Made by a program: the position numbers and the translations under genes. From Steinernema hermaphroditum (lineage: Eukaryota; Nematoda; Chromadorea; Rhabditida; Steinernematidae), in contig CM059621.1 in assembly GCA_030435675.1 (NCBI GenBank), forward strand, positions 11,842,001 through 11,906,000: a stretch of 64,000 nucleotides of DNA. Reading direction: 5' to 3'. The notes under the pieces were generated by a model that ran no database searches, was not told the DNA's origin, and was given only the letters and a program-made list of their open reading frames with translations. Below, one piece after another: positions 23,301 to 36,172 of the stretch. Every line of letters starts with the position of its first letter. The first letter of the stretch is position 1.

Positions 23301-26300
23301 GGACGGTGGTCTACGCACGACCCCGCACGGCTTGCAGAAGGACGCACCGTAAATACTCGAAACATCGTTAATCCGCTCGACTAGAGGAGCTGAATGAAAT
23401 ATGATTTAATGGCGATGGGAAACGCGACTGGAATTATGCAAAACCGTCTCACGGTCATCAATTCACGGAGACCGTGGCGCGTTCGCCAGCAGAGACATGT
23501 GGTTCTTGCAAAACACTACTAAACAGACAGGGAGGAACACGCTTGTTTACGCAAAATGGTACAAACTAATGGAAGATTATTCGATGTGTCTTGGCAAAGA
23601 TCAAGACAAAAGCTTAAAATATGAGGCCCTCCCAAAGACCTGGCCACTTCCAAGTTGTATCAGTGGTATCACTGTACTATATAAGTATAAGTATGCGTAC
23701 AATATAAGTATGCGTATAAATAAAAGTAGAAAAGAAAGGTAATATTTCAATCCGATCGAGTCGAATAGAAAATGAAGCTGAGTCTAACAAGGACCTCCAA
23801 ATCATTTCTAGGCAGGTACGAAAAGATTTAGACTCTTGAAGATTAACCACTGCGGAAGCTTTTGCACTGTAAAATTTTTCGAGGATCCAAAGAAGACTGC
23901 ACGAATAAAAATGAATCCAGCCAACACTCCGATCAAAAATCGCTAAGCTGGACCGAAGGTTCGAAAACAAGTGTATGACGCAGCATAAACCGGTCACGGC
24001 TCCACGCCAACGCAACGACCGTCCGAACACCTGTTGCAAACGGACTGTTTCCAGTTGGAAACCGTACGTTCAGCAATAAAAAGGCAATTTGTTGCCGAAC
24101 GCTATGTGGTCTCCGATTCGCTCATGCGTTTTATGAACTTGTTTTGCAGTAAATTGGAGCGCTTTTAATTGGGTTTACGCGAAGCGGCGAAGAATGTAAA
24201 TCACTTACAGTTCGAACCGCAAAGTGGTGTCCTTATCGTAGTCGTATTTCACTCGGAACGGTTCACAGAACTCGACTTGCGTAGAGAAGGAGGAGGGGGC
24301 CGAGTCGACTTCTCCGGCACAGATCGGCTGTCCTCGTTCGCCGATGTTCTCGCACGTGCAGCGACACCGGTAGCGCGACGAGGTCAGCTGAAAACAAGAG
24401 GACATGGAGTCGCTCGTGCATAATTACTCCCGATTGCCGCCAAGGTGAACACTAATCGAGAAGGTGCCGCGAAAAAAGAAACGGCGACTGAAGGTCACCA
24501 CCGAAGGCGATCGCTGTGCGCCGTTTGGCGATCGAGATGCGTTTTTAAAATGCGCTAGCAGCTGGAGCCTCGACCGGTTCCCGAGTTCTGTGGCGCCGTT
24601 GTCGACCCCGGCGAGAGGGAAAGCGGCTAATTGTGCGCGAAAGTGCGAAAGCGACTGTGTTCGCACGGAATTAGACTGAGGGTGAGGAGGGCGCACTTTT
24701 TGTTTGTTTGCGAGTTCGCACTCGGGAGAGGAGATGGCATATCTGCCGGGAGATCGAAGGTGACCTTAGCTGGCATTGCGAGGGGTGTGAAAGTGTGAAG
24801 CGTGAGAATAATGGGAAGCCATTTGGCTTGATGCAATAATTGCTGTAATCGAGAGCAAGGAGGTGGGAAAACGAGTTGTAAGTGGGGGCGCGCGAAGGTC
24901 GAGAACCTCAAGTGATTTGATCCCTTGTTCGTAGTTCCGAAGGCAGTCAAAAGGAAATTCTGATCAGTACGGTGAAGAACGCTTAAACACCTTGTGTACT
25001 TTCTTAACTATCCTTGGCACTTGTTTTGCACTCTTTGCACCGATTTGTTCTTCTCAAAATGGCATATTTTGAAGAAGACTAAAAATTACGGCGTTGCCCC
25101 TTATAGGTGTGTCCTTTCAAAAACGGAAAGGGCGAGGGAAGGACACGTGTTTGGAGGCTTCTTGTGTCCACAAGGGTTAAAACGTGGCTCGGAGAACGTT
25201 CTTGTTGCGCAATTAGCGTTGATCCGCGTTATAATCACCTTGTTTTTGCACGTATGATGCAAGACCGGGTGGTGAATAATTGCGGTGTTGCAATGGCTGT
25301 TTTTAGAGAAACCGTGGAACGCACCAATTTGTAGGACGTGTCTTCCAGTGGTCAGAAATCACAAATCAGAACAGCACTTGATGCAAGTGGAGAACGTGTA
25401 TGTTTGTGTTTTTGGCCACCAATTGTACTATGTACCTAAGATAGCAAATAATAGAGCACTGAGGGTGATAAATGCCCGAAATGGAAGTTTTAAATAAGCA
25501 GAAGTGGCAGAAAAGGGATAAAAAATCATGTTCAAGACTTCCTATAGGAAGGTCCACAACCATTGCTTAATGACAAGCTTAATGAGGTGCGTAGTGAGGT
25601 CGAAGTACGATGGAACGATGCCCCTTTGATCGTTAACGATAATCCATGTCCTCCTTTTGTACAAACGACATGGAAATAATCCTTTGCGTACTTACACAAA
25701 ATTCAATCCTAACTCAGCATTTACGATCCCTGTTAGACTTAGGGTTCTTGCAGACTTTAGAATTCGAGAAAGTGAAATCATGGGTGCCTTGAAATACAGA
25801 TGGATGGGACGTCGATTTATCAATTTCAGTAAGCTATTATTCACACACACGTAAACAAACATCTATTTATCTATTAGATTGTTAAGTTGGAAATGGGTAA
25901 TGTCGTGAATGTCTTCCATTTTGATATAGAAATATGATTTTTTAGGTCGCTTGTAAACCTCTATTTTAATGAGCTGTTCACACATCACATCGCACGCTTC
26001 ACTACTCTTCGCCCACATGAATTTTTCATGGCGACAGCGATCAAGGAGAAAGCGATATCATGTTATACATGTGCTAAAAGTCACTGGAAGATCGTGCACG
26101 AATCCGAAGAAGTCTAATTGAACGTAAAACGGCAAAGTGAAATCGTACCATTTCGACTGTGTTGAAGATCTCTTATTAAGATCATGAGTAATCATTTGAG
26201 GTTGGGACGTTGGGACAAAATCAACAATCAAAATTTCTGTTTAAAGTGTCTAGATGTCTAAGCTGTACAAAGCTACCAAGACAAGGGGATCCACTCTTCG

Positions 26301-26917
26301 CTTAAAATATCTAGGCAGGAGCCTAAACTGTGAAGACTAGACGGTTCGCTTAAAATATCTGAACAAATGTCGCTCGCAAAGTAAATACTGGCACATTTTT
26401 GCAGTGACGATATTGTCGGGGCGCCTAAATGCTGCTATGGTTTCTGTAAAGCTCATTCGTCCTTTTACCTGCTTTTTTAGTTTTTTTTCCTTTATCTTCC
26501 CGTGTTTCTCTTTAATCTTTCTTTTTCCTTTCCATTTGCGACGTTGTGTGCACTCATTCACGCTTGGGTAACCACCGAAAGGCCACCCTTCATGTCACTC
26601 TCCCCGAAAGTCAAACTCTGCTCAAAAGAACTTGCGCAAAAACTGACCTTATTCGGCGTGCGCCAATGGATCGCCAGAAAGCACTCGAAGGCTTCGTCTC
26701 CGACGCTCCATGACTCACTCCTCAAACTGGCGGTAGACGTCCTCGCCGAGGGAACATCGTCGGGCGAAAGGTCCTGCAGCGGCATGTAGCCGGCGGTGGA
26801 GGTGGACCTGAGTGAGAGAAGCGAGGGCGATCGCCGCTTCAACAACATTTCTGAAAGCGTGGGGCTGCTAGAAAAGGATTCCGCGCACGAATGCCCATGA
26901 CAGCCATCAGAGTCCAC
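17355..26917 (-). CDS. Copine-like tandem C2 protein without a vWA domain (5' end uncertain)
   Basis: Exons found on the minus strand: about 26624-26917, 24209-24387, 20503-20723, 20309-20453, 19684-19857, 19536-19635, 17550-17881, 17355-17472, all in phase. The first C2-like unit contains EFCEPFRVKYDYDKDTTLRFEL, like the copine C2A strand before the YD turn. The second starts ELRFDVTATGLERRGKLKHI and continues with RLDKSGTFAMIYSSEKT, YRFPEFVLQRSSVLGDRF and LRFTLINAATGDVIGETETS, the standard order of a copine C2B. After it comes GQLHVNVFVD, a Ser-rich linker (about residues 340-400) and a short basic tail ending AQAKADQLTAQILGYR. The A (vWA) domain of true copines is absent. Calcium-dependent membrane binding is the expected C2 role, but few of the acidic calcium ligands are evident. 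The frame at 26917 opens without an ATG; a further 5' exon probably lies upstream. Introns of about 2.2 and 3.5 kb contrast with the ~45 bp introns elsewhere. Confidence 0.6.
17882..19535. other. Long intron of the copine-like gene
   Basis: About 1.65 kb between two in-phase exons. I find no nested gene. Several frames of 60-110 codons are present, but none has a recognisable domain. Confidence 0.5.
20724..24208. other. 3.5-kb intron of the copine-like gene
   Basis: No nested gene is supported. The stretch is mixed, with AT-rich segments near 22300-22500 and 22900-22980 and GC-richer segments around 23000-23350. Confidence 0.5.
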
Positions 26918-26999
26918 GTGGGAGGGATCAGTGGAGTCGGGCGGCGGACACCCATAAGCCGTTAGCCTCTTCTGCTAGCCCTCCGAAGAGGGCATGAAA

Positions 27000-29900
27000 G
27001 GTGAAAAAGCGCACTTCCTCTCCGATACCAGCGGCGGACAGTCACTGGAATTATAATCCCGCCGACAAAAAAAAGTTATGAATAGATAAGCGTGCATGCC
27101 AAAGCAGAGATAAAAAAGGCTCCAGGCGAGTGACAGAGCGTGTGCCAATAAAAACAATCGCATAAATTGGAATGGTCGTCCGCTCGAAGGTCGTCGCGGT
27201 GGCGCGCGCCTAACAGCGATGTTTTCGGTTGAGCAGTTTTTTGGACACACGTAAACTCTCCCCAAGGAACTCCTTCGGTCTTTTTGTTTTTTCTGTTAGC
27301 GCGCGGCCCACTCAGGGCGCTATTAATCTCGGAAGGAAGAGGCGAACTCCCTCGACTCCGCCGAACAGAGATGAATCTGACACGCGATGGACCACCAAAA
27401 CATCGCCGAATGCAAGTTTTTCGAATGTACGATTGTTTTTTTCGGTCGCCGGTCCCGCTATACGGAGATGGGAGTGTGCCGATAGTTAGGATTTTATGGG
27501 GATGGTGAATTTAGCGATTTATGGATCTGAAATTCTAAAAGCAAAAATGCATTTTGTTGTGCAAATAAAAGTTTCATAGTATCTGGATGTTCTTAATTTT
27601 GAGCCGCTGATGATGGACGTTTTGACGCGTTGGCCAATCAATCACCGAGAAGCACGCTTTATAGTTATACGAAAATACGAAAGAACAAAGGTTAAGAACA
27701 CTTGTGGCTTCCTACGGAGCATTCAGGCAATAAACAAATTCATTGAGATGTTTATGTTATCATCGAAAAAGTGCATCAAACAGGCACAAAAAAATATAAG
27801 TTTAGGCACATCAAATCACTTTTTTTTGACAATTATAATTCCATGATAACCGTGCGTTTGGGGTTAATTTTTTAAATTATTGCAATCTCATAAGTTTACA
27901 CCAAATTGCATCCACATATAACCACCATCCAAGTATGTAGGATTTTCTTTGTCGTCGCCCCACACTCGACACACGAATTTAAATTTGCTTTGCATTCTCC
28001 TTTGGGGTTCGATTTAGAACCTGTGCACATACGCTGTGATGTTCAGAGATAAAAGATTTTGAAATTCGAATGATGAACCGAAATGCAAATAAAGCCAAAC
28101 TCTCACAGGTCTTTCAGTGTGGAATCCTGGAACCAAACGGTCGCAAGTAAAAAAGCGTTTCTCCTCTTAGGAGCCTAGTGTTTTTTTCATTGTCCACCAA
28201 ACAAGGAGCATACAAGGGTCGTCACGTATCATATGTAAAATACGAATCAGACAAGCAGAGAGTGGACTATTTGGTTATGTCTGTGGAAAACAGACGGATT
28301 TGATAACGAAATTAACACCCGATCTCCTGAAAAGTGAGCCGAAAGGTCGAGCACGCTTCTATGGAGGACGATCAGAGACGTGAGGAAAGTCGCAGGACAA
28401 ACAGAATGTCGACGCGCGTGGAACGGTTTGTTTGCCAATTTGTCCCGTTTTTGACTTTCTACATTTTACTTCTATTTATTCCTTCTGCACTAAAGGACCT
28501 TCTCTGTACTCTGGAGAAGGAGCTGCACGAAGACTGATTTATAAATAAGAAGCAATCGACATCGTAGAGAACGCGATCGGTCACAAAAGTACAACAAACG
28601 GCGATATTTGAGTCTGCCCAGAATGGCTAGGCCAAAAAGACGACAAAAACGACGTTCGTCACGACAAAAACGGATTCCGGGGTTCAATAAGATTAGAGGT
28701 AGCCCGGCATCAACATGAAGAGATTAAATTGACGGCGTCCGAATGAGTCGACGAAAACAACTGTTTTAGCGGCAGATTCGGTTCTGACCGACCTCCGAAG
28801 CCTTATCTCTCTGTTTGGAATCAACGTAAATAGAAAAGGCAAACACGGACGGAAAACAACTTCACTATGGATTATTTTGTGTGCTTAATGGAAGTCCGTA
28901 ACGGAGCGGAAGGGAGGAAAACGTCTTGCCTATTCATGAACAGAAAAACGCAAACTTAAATGAGAAATTAGCGTCGAAATAAACGAAAACTGGACGAAAA
29001 TTACAAGGTACAGGAAAATTGGTTACAATCGGCCCGATCGGTCGATCCGCCTAGGGCGAAAATTAGGAATGCGTGCAGTTGAGAAGGCGATTCACGAGAA
29101 ACACAGAAGCGAAAATAAAAAATTAATGACGATTACTGGTAGCGTGGTAGCAGATCGGTCGATCCTAGAGCGCCTAAGGACCGTACCTTGGGGCAGTTCC
29201 TTGTTAGATCCTAAATTTTGATATCAAAACAAACTAATGACACAACCAAAACTCTTCCTTGAACTCTTCTTTGAAAGGCAAAGCACGCGTTTGTTTAGTT
29301 TAAGAACCACCCATTCTCAGATCGTGCGCAACGAAGATTAACAATTCTTCTTCGGTTTACATCTCTCAAAAAAAAAAACAAACCTCGCGGGAAAGAGAAC
29401 GCAACACAAAAAGAGGAACGTTGACGCCCCAAAACGCTTTATGACTCTTTTACGGCGGGAATCTGCAGAAATAAACGCTGGGGAACAGATGCAGTGAATA
29501 CTTAATGAAAAAAAGCTGAGCGTTTAGCAGAAAAATGTGCGTCCAGAGAATGCAATAAACGATAAGGAATCTATGATAAATTCATCAATAATTTAGCGAA
29601 GAAAAGTCATAAATACCTCAATAACGAAGTGTTTAGGCTAAGGAGATTTACTCCGAAAAGCAGTTTTAAACGAACATAAAAGACGAGGAAGTGTGTCCAT
29701 CGAAGCTTGCGTGTTCCGCTGCTGTTTGACGAGCGCCAAAAATTCCATAAAATCGCTTGATGAATATCTTCACATAACCTCGCCGATTCTAAAATTAGCC
29801 TTCCTGGGCAAATTGACCCTCACATCCCATAGCGCTGAGCATAAATAACAGATAAAAGCATGCGTGAACTCATGAAAGGAGAGACAATGGCGCGTGAGCA

Positions 29901-30766
29901 TTTAGGCACGCCCGAATAATAGTCCCCAACTCTTCCCGAGCTCTTCGCGCCGCCAATTTCGTTCCTCTCGGCTCGGAAATTCAATTCAAACGTTTCCAGG
30001 CGTGCAGCGCCCTCGACGCACCCAAATTAACCTCTCCACCGAGATCATCGCCAGAGTTGTTGATTAATAAATTGCGGGAAAGCCGAGAAGAGATGAGGTG
30101 CTCCTCAAAGAGAGTCAAAAAGGGGTCACGGGAGATAATCGGCAACGAGAAGGCGCGTCATTTTTTGATGAACGCCGCGATTTGACGGATTGCGGACGAA
30201 AACTGGAATCCGAAGACTCGATGACGAACAGATTAATAACTCCGTGTGGAGGTTGGGAACAAGTGGACGTGGCGGCAAAAAGGGAAAGACGAACGGCGAC
30301 GCACTCAAGGTCTCACGCCTGCGCCCCACAAAAAGTGGATTCGGCGCCTGTGAAGATGCCGCCGACGGCGCCGCAGAGCGGACAATGGCCGAGTGCAGGT
30401 GATGACCGATTGATCCTGGACGAACACTATTAGGCCTGTCGTCCATTTGGGCAAACAATCGAGCTGTCGGCAACGGCCATTCAAAGAATGGGTTCCTCGA
30501 ATGAGTGTCATCACCCGGCGGTGATTGATGAAGAGTTCCGGCGATCGGAACGATAAATTAGCGAAGCAGGAGATGAGTCGTAAAAGGGCGTGCACGATAA
30601 ACCTAATTTCGAGATATTCTCGGCGGTAATAGGTTGTTGAACATAAAGTGAGCATCATGGATTTGTGCCCTTCTGCGGAGAAATTCGTGGTGGCCTCTTA
30701 TCCTCAAATTAATTTTTCAATTTACCGTCTATGGCACACAGTTTATTAAACAATTCAAAACAAGGT
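27000..30766. other. Gene-poor region of 3.7 kb
   Basis: No coding signal is supported on either strand. Frames are short and lack splice-linked continuation or known motifs. Part of the right-hand side of the window 26920-28700 may hold the missing 5' exon and promoter of the copine-like gene. The final 30 bp contain the poly(A) signal of the S28 peptidase gene (AATAAA on the minus strand near 30740). Confidence 0.5.
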
Positions 30767-33188
30767 TCAGAGCAGTCTTTCAACAAGAAGGGCGATGGCA
30801 ATGACGGCGGCGGACAGAGTGGCCGACGAGGCTAAACCCGTCTTTTTCTTTGGAATCTTAGTGTAGATTTCCAGCTGGTCGTGGACGAACTTGCGGGCGT
30901 CCTTGAGGGCGCTCGGTTCTCCGTCGTACACGGGATACATGTCCGAGCAGTGGGCGGTTCCGCCGATCAAGTAGGGCTGGAGGTTGTTCTTCTTGTCCGC
31001 CTTGTAGAATCCGAGCGCGTGCCAAGGGTCGAGGCTTCCGTTGGGAAGGACGAGGTTCGTGGCCTAGAGCAAAACTAACAGCATTCGTGGTGGCTTCTTA
31101 CATTGAAGGAGTCGACTCCTCCGTAATATTTCTGCGCCTTTCGGTTGTTGTCGCGGACGTAGGTGGCGTTGATGTCTTTGCCGAACAGGTCGACGCACTG
31201 TTGGAAGTAGAATCTGAATCAGCAGACGTTTCGTGAACTGTGGTCCGCTATCTCTTGGCATCTTTAGAATGCAATTAATGCCTCTATCATTTTGTCGTAA
31301 TAGCGCGTGGAGTCCGTGCAAACTTTATCAGCTGTTTATGCTGTTCTTGGGAATTTAGCGATAGCAAAAATGATGACATGGATTAGTTTCCTTTGGTTCT
31401 TTTGAAGTCATGCGGCGCCTTATAGAGACTAATCTTCTTGTCGGTTTCTTGATCACATGAGGCATGAACACCTCGTTCTCTTCTGCCCGCTTTTTCCCAC
31501 TGGACAGAGGCCTTTCCATTACCCACTACTCATCAAATATTCTGCACCTTCGAAGTCACGAGCCGTCTTCGGAAACGTCAGCTAATCCTCCTATCACCGC
31601 TTAAAAATTCGATTCTTATCTACACTAATTACCCTGCAGCTACTGCATTGCAATAAGAAGTGCTCTCTTATCTCCGCTCGTCCTTTTGAGACACAAAACG
31701 CACCCGAGGGGAACGATGTCCTGGAAGATGTTGTAGCCTTGGCTGGTCGTCTGCATGAATCCGAGCTCGTTGCAACACAGCCACATCCAGCCTCGGCCGT
31801 CGGCGTCTCCTAAAACGAGCGGAACTTGGTCCTCGAGCAAGTCTCCCTACCGTTGGGGTCGTCATAGTGGACGCTCTTGGTTGGCTTGATGCTGGCCTCG
31901 TAGTCGTTGACAATGGTCTGAGGTTCTCCTCCTCCGAGGTTCACTCCTAAGTCGCTGTTCCACTTGAGGACGTTGACGACCCCCTGGATGTAGTTGTTGT
32001 CGTTCTTTGGTTTGTTGCTCGTCATGATATCGCACATAGCGGAGACATTCAGACCGCCGACAGTTACGTTGTTCTGAAGGACGCTATCAGCCACGGAGCA
32101 AATGGAGTAATTGACTCACACGTCCGTCGTAAGTGTACTGTATGACTCCCTGGAAGACGTCGTAGATGTTGCCGAGGAAGTTGGTCAGCTGCAGCATGGT
32201 GACGTTGGCGTCGGCGAAGAGAGGCGACATGCTGAGTGGAGGCTTCCTAACGAGGAAATAATGTGGGAGATAGTGGGTGGTAACGTACTTGAAGAAATCA
32301 TTGAGGGTGTTGCGGCCACTGGTGGTGAGGGTGCTCTTCTGGAGCGCGATAAAAGTCTTGTTGACGACGTCGTAGCACTCCTGGGAGACATTCTGAATTG
32401 TGTTCTGCATAACCATGGTATACTCTAAATTCGAGTTAAAACCGGAGGTGCATTCGAACTACAGTATACCGTAAAAATCGAGTTTGAGATTGAGAGGAGC
32501 CGAACTGGCGACGGATCCGACGGTTAATTCGGGGTACTTGGAGCGGAACCAGGCGGCCAGAGAACCAGGGTAGGATCCTCCGAAAGTGATCCAACGGGGT
32601 TCCTTGAGTCCGTAGGAGGTATCGTTGTTGACGGACTTGATGAAATTAGCTAGATCAGCCAGGGCTTGCTGGGTTGTCAGGTACTTCAAGCTTTCTGTCG
32701 TCATATTACTAAAAAGAATCGATGAAAGGGGATGTAAGCTGGGGTCACGCACTTGTAGGGGCGAGATTTTCCGAAGAAACGGTGTTCCACCTGGAAGCAG
32801 AGGGCTCCGTATTCCTTGGCCCACTGGATGTACTGAAGGTGAGGGTTGCTGATCCAGGAGGTCGAGGCGGGACCCTCGCCTCCGATCATGAGGAAGACGA
32901 GGTTGCTGTCGGCCTTCTTGTTCAGGTACTCTTTCATAACTTGGAAGTGCTGAAATCTACGTTTATCTATCGCCCGAAACCAGTACCAACCTGCTCCCAC
33001 GTCCCAAGAGCAGCATTGTTGTGGTCGATCGGCTGGGTGAAGGTCTTATTCTCATAGGGAAGAGCATCGTAGTTAGGAAGCAAATGCACATCTGCATTCA
33101 TACGGCGCCACTGGCTTTCGTGGAAGCGGAATCCAGCCGAAGAAAGACCCAGAAGGGCCACGAAAAGCAATCCCGCCAGACAACGCAT
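30767..33188 (-). CDS. S28 serine peptidase (prolyl carboxypeptidase-like), C-terminally anchored
   Basis: Peptidase family S28 includes lysosomal Pro-Xaa carboxypeptidase, DPP7 and thymus-specific serine protease; the nematode members are largely secreted. Exons: 32991-33188, 32753-32949, 32470-32708, 32289-32424, 32120-32246, 31851-32073, 31704-31809, 31102-31213, 30767-31063; 544 residues. A signal peptide (MRCLAGLLFVALLGLSSAG) is followed by FLMIGGEGPASTSW, the VEHRFFGKSRP block, and the nucleophile motif [13 protein letters not shown] (Ser near 177). The charge-relay Asp is in [13 protein letters not shown] (near 458) and the His in IGGTAHCSDM (near 484). Unlike the two neighbours, the protein ends in a hydrophobic stretch (SSATLSAAVIAIALLVERLL), which suggests a GPI or membrane anchor. 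Intron 7 (490 bp) is ten times longer than the rest. A TGATAAG site lies 72 bp upstream of the ATG and an AATAAA 25 bp after the stop. Confidence 0.93.
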
Positions 33189-33259
33189 CGTTCCGTCCCT
33201 TGGAAGTGCGAAAGCGAAAGGAGCGAAGAAGAAGAAGGGCGATCAGGGGGCGGTCGGCG

Positions 33260-33266
33260 TGATAAG
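33260..33266 (+). promoter_or_regulatory. TGATAAG (GATA-factor site) upstream of S28 gene 30767-33188
   Basis: A TGATAAG word 72 bp upstream of the start codon. In nematodes TGATAA is the preferred site of the intestinal GATA factors ELT-2/ELT-7. A functional role here is inferred from position and from its recurrence in the neighbouring genes. Confidence 0.5.
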
Positions 33267-33739
33267 CGAAAGCGAGCCACCGGGAGACTGTTTGTTAAGG
33301 GCTGAATCTGTCGTTTGGAATGTTGAGATTCCACGAATAGGAGAATAATATATTTACTCAAAAACAAACACATCGAAGACTGAATAAGGAAAATACGATG
33401 TAGTAATGTGGAAATGAGATTTTTCGAGTACAATTCAAAAGACATTTCAAGCGCTTTTAGGATTACTGTAGTCATGTCTTCTCTTCTGATCCCCCGAGAA
33501 GCGTCGAGAAAGATGTATCGTCAAAAATTAATGATTGCTAGTACTGACTTTATCGTATGGAATTCCCGATATTCAGGGAATGTACACAAATAGTTTTATT
33601 CTACGTACTTCTAGAACCGTAAATAGTCAAATAAAAATGCTACGCAGCCATCCCAGCCCATGGAGTTGTTCTCTTTCTTGCCATTTACAGATTGTACGAA
33701 CTGAGGCAACATTTATTCATTTGTATCCATCTAAACATT

Positions 33740-35555
33740 CTAATCCGACTTCAAGTAGAACTTAAGCTCGGTGAAGATCACTTCGTGGACCTTCTTCAGC
33801 TCATCCTTCGTCCGTTCGTTCTGGTAGTCGGCGTACATGTCGCCACAGTGGGCAGTTCCTTGGATAAGATGAGGGACGATGCGGCTCGCATTGTCCGCCT
33901 TGTAGTATCCTAGCGCGTGCCAGGGATCGAGGCTTCCGTTGGGAAGGACGAGGTTGGTGGCGTTGAAGAAGTCGACACCACCGTAGTACTGCTGGGTGGC
34001 GTAGTTACGGTCGCGAACATCGGCCGTCGACACGTTGAACATGTCAGTGCACTGCTGCATGTAGTAGTTCATCGGGACGAGGTCGTGGAAGATGTTGTAG
34101 CCGAGCTCGGTGGTCTGTAGGAATCCGATCTCATTGCAGCAGAGCCACATCCAGCCTCGGCCTTCGGCGTTGCTGCCGTTGAAGCTGACGTCCTGGTAGC
34201 CGGAGATGGTCGACTGGTAGTCATTGTCCACCTGTCGTGGCAGGTTAAAGCCTTTGTTGTAGTCGTCGACAACGCCGTTCACGCGGGCGGCGAAGTCCTC
34301 GCGAGTCCCGTTTGTATATCCCTGGCTAGGGGTGGTCATGATTTTGCAGAGGTGCTGCACGGTGAGGTCGTTCTCGCGAAGAGCACCCTGGAAAAAGAAC
34401 TGTTTTCCGTCCAGTGTGTGTTCCCCTAACCAGTCCGTCGTAGGTGTACTGGATGATGTCCTGGAACGAGCTGAAGATGTTTGCGAAGAAGTTGTAGATC
34501 TGCAGTTTGCTGACTTTGCTGTCATCGAAAGCCGGTTTAGCGCTAAGAAAAAGATGAGTTGCTATTGGAGTCTACTTGAAAAAGCCTACTTGAAGATCTT
34601 GCTCAAACTGGCGCGTCCACTAGTGGTGAGCGCCATTCTGGACATGTAATCGAAAGCTTGGTCGACGGCATCGGCGCACTCCTCGGACACGCTCTTGATC
34701 GTGTTCTGCATGACCAGAGTGTACTCTGAAAGCTACGTTAAGGAGGCATTCGGCTGTGTCTACCGTTGAAATCCAGCTTCAAATAAAGAGGAGCGGAGCT
34801 GGCGACGGATCCAACGGTGAGATCGGGATACTTGGAACGGAACCAGGCGGCCATGGATCCTATAAAGAGGAAGCAGCAAGTCTATGGAGACCTTCCTGTT
34901 AATACCCGGATAGGATCCTCCAAAAGTGACCCATCTGGGGTTCTTCAGCTTGAGCGCCGCATTTCTGTCCTTGATGAAGTTGGCCAAATCCGCGAGGGCC
35001 TGCTTAGTCGTGCAGTACTTGAGGTTGTCGGTCGACATATCACTTAAAATCAAGGGTAATCAAAGGAACTGGTCCATTAGCCTACGGCAGGGGTTGGCTG
35101 TCGCCGAAGAAGCGATGTTCCGTCTGGAAGACAAGAGCACCAAAGTGCTTCGCCCACTGAAGGTACTGAATGTTGGGGTCGCGCACCCAGTAGCTTGAGA
35201 TTCTGGCCTCGCCTCCGATCATCAGGAAGATGACGGGGCTGTCGGTGGACCCGTTCCAGTACTGCTCCATGGTTTGGTAGCGCTAGAATCCGCCATAAAA
35301 TATAGCCTTTACTGTTTGCCTCACCATCGCCCAAGTCTGGTTGTTGGAAGCATCGAAGTTGTCCAAGGGTTGTGTGATGTTGTGTTCGGTGCAGAGGAGG
35401 TAGCTGGAGTCACCAGTAAAGGGCTTGTTGTCACATGCTGGATTCGGGTGGCCAACCAAGTTGTTGATCTTCTGCCAGGGACTGACTCGCGCGTTCAAAA
35501 AGGCGTTGGCGGCGACCGCCAACAGAAGAAGGAACCCGACCGATCGAGAGAACAT
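33740..35555 (-). CDS. S28 serine peptidase (prolyl carboxypeptidase-like), secreted
   Basis: Second of two minus-strand S28 genes, its stop 552 bp upstream of the next gene's start. Exons: 35325-35555, 35086-35282, 34906-35042, 34764-34859, 34590-34725, 34431-34542, 33740-34387; 518 residues. Signal peptide [44 protein letters not shown]; nucleophile [13 protein letters not shown] (Ser near 186), whose codons straddle an intron not present in the other two S28 genes; [13 protein letters not shown] and [13 protein letters not shown] carry the Asp and His. Exon lengths of 197, 136 and 112 bp recur in the plus-strand paralogue at 42474, showing common ancestry. There is no hydrophobic tail, so it is probably released into a lumen. 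CTGATAAG lies 62 bp upstream of the ATG, and an AATAAA follows the stop by about 25 bp. Confidence 0.93.
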
Positions 35556-35616
35556 CGCTTCCGATCACAGGAAGGTGCTAGCGATTACGGAGCACCGTGC
35601 TCGACTCTCGTCGGCG

Positions 35617-35624
35617 CTGATAAG
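35617..35624 (+). promoter_or_regulatory. CTGATAAG site upstream of S28 gene 33740-35555
   Basis: CTGATAAG 62 bp before the start codon, a match to the extended nematode intestinal GATA consensus. Function is inferred from position only. Confidence 0.5.
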
Positions 35625-35728
35625 AAGGGGAGTCGCGTTTGATGACCAAATTATCGAGGCGACACAACGGAAGAATTCTCAAGTGAAGTGGTTTCTGCTT
35701 TTGAAAGCAACACACACAGAACGAGTGC

Positions 35729-36172
35729 AATCGTGCTCAGGGGTCAGCTTGATATGACCAGGACTTGACCGTATTCAATGGCACTCTTCAGTGTGTCATG
35801 CCTACAAAAAGATTGTGAATATTATTGGGTTGGGCAGTCCGTTTTTGAAGATGACTGTTTATGGCCAAAGTGGACACATATTTCACGAAAGAAACTCATA
35901 GTTTGCCTAGCACGTAAGCTACACATCCTAGATTGTCTTCGCCTTATCCACATTTTCATCAGGATATCTTTGCGATACAGACGAAATTGGAGTCCGTGGA
36001 CTCGAGCCCGACTCGTTCTAATCTCTGCCAACAACAAGGCAACGACTTTACACCACTTTATTTCGTGAATCAAAGGAATTTCGCCTTGCACGACAAGGCA
36101 ACCCATGCAGTAAAGCAACAAAAGTTGCAGCGTTCGAGCACAGGATCGTGAAATCGTGCTCAGGGGTCAGCT
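35729..36172. repeat. ~400-bp segment bounded by 21-bp direct repeats
   Basis: The word tcgtgctcaggggtcagct, preceded by aa, occurs at 35729-35749 and again at 36152-36172 in the same orientation. The enclosed segment begins near a ttgggttggg word like the mariner terminal repeat (35826). It holds an uninterrupted minus-strand frame of 99 codons with no recognisable domain. It could be an insertion with long target duplication, or a duplication scar. Confidence 0.5.
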
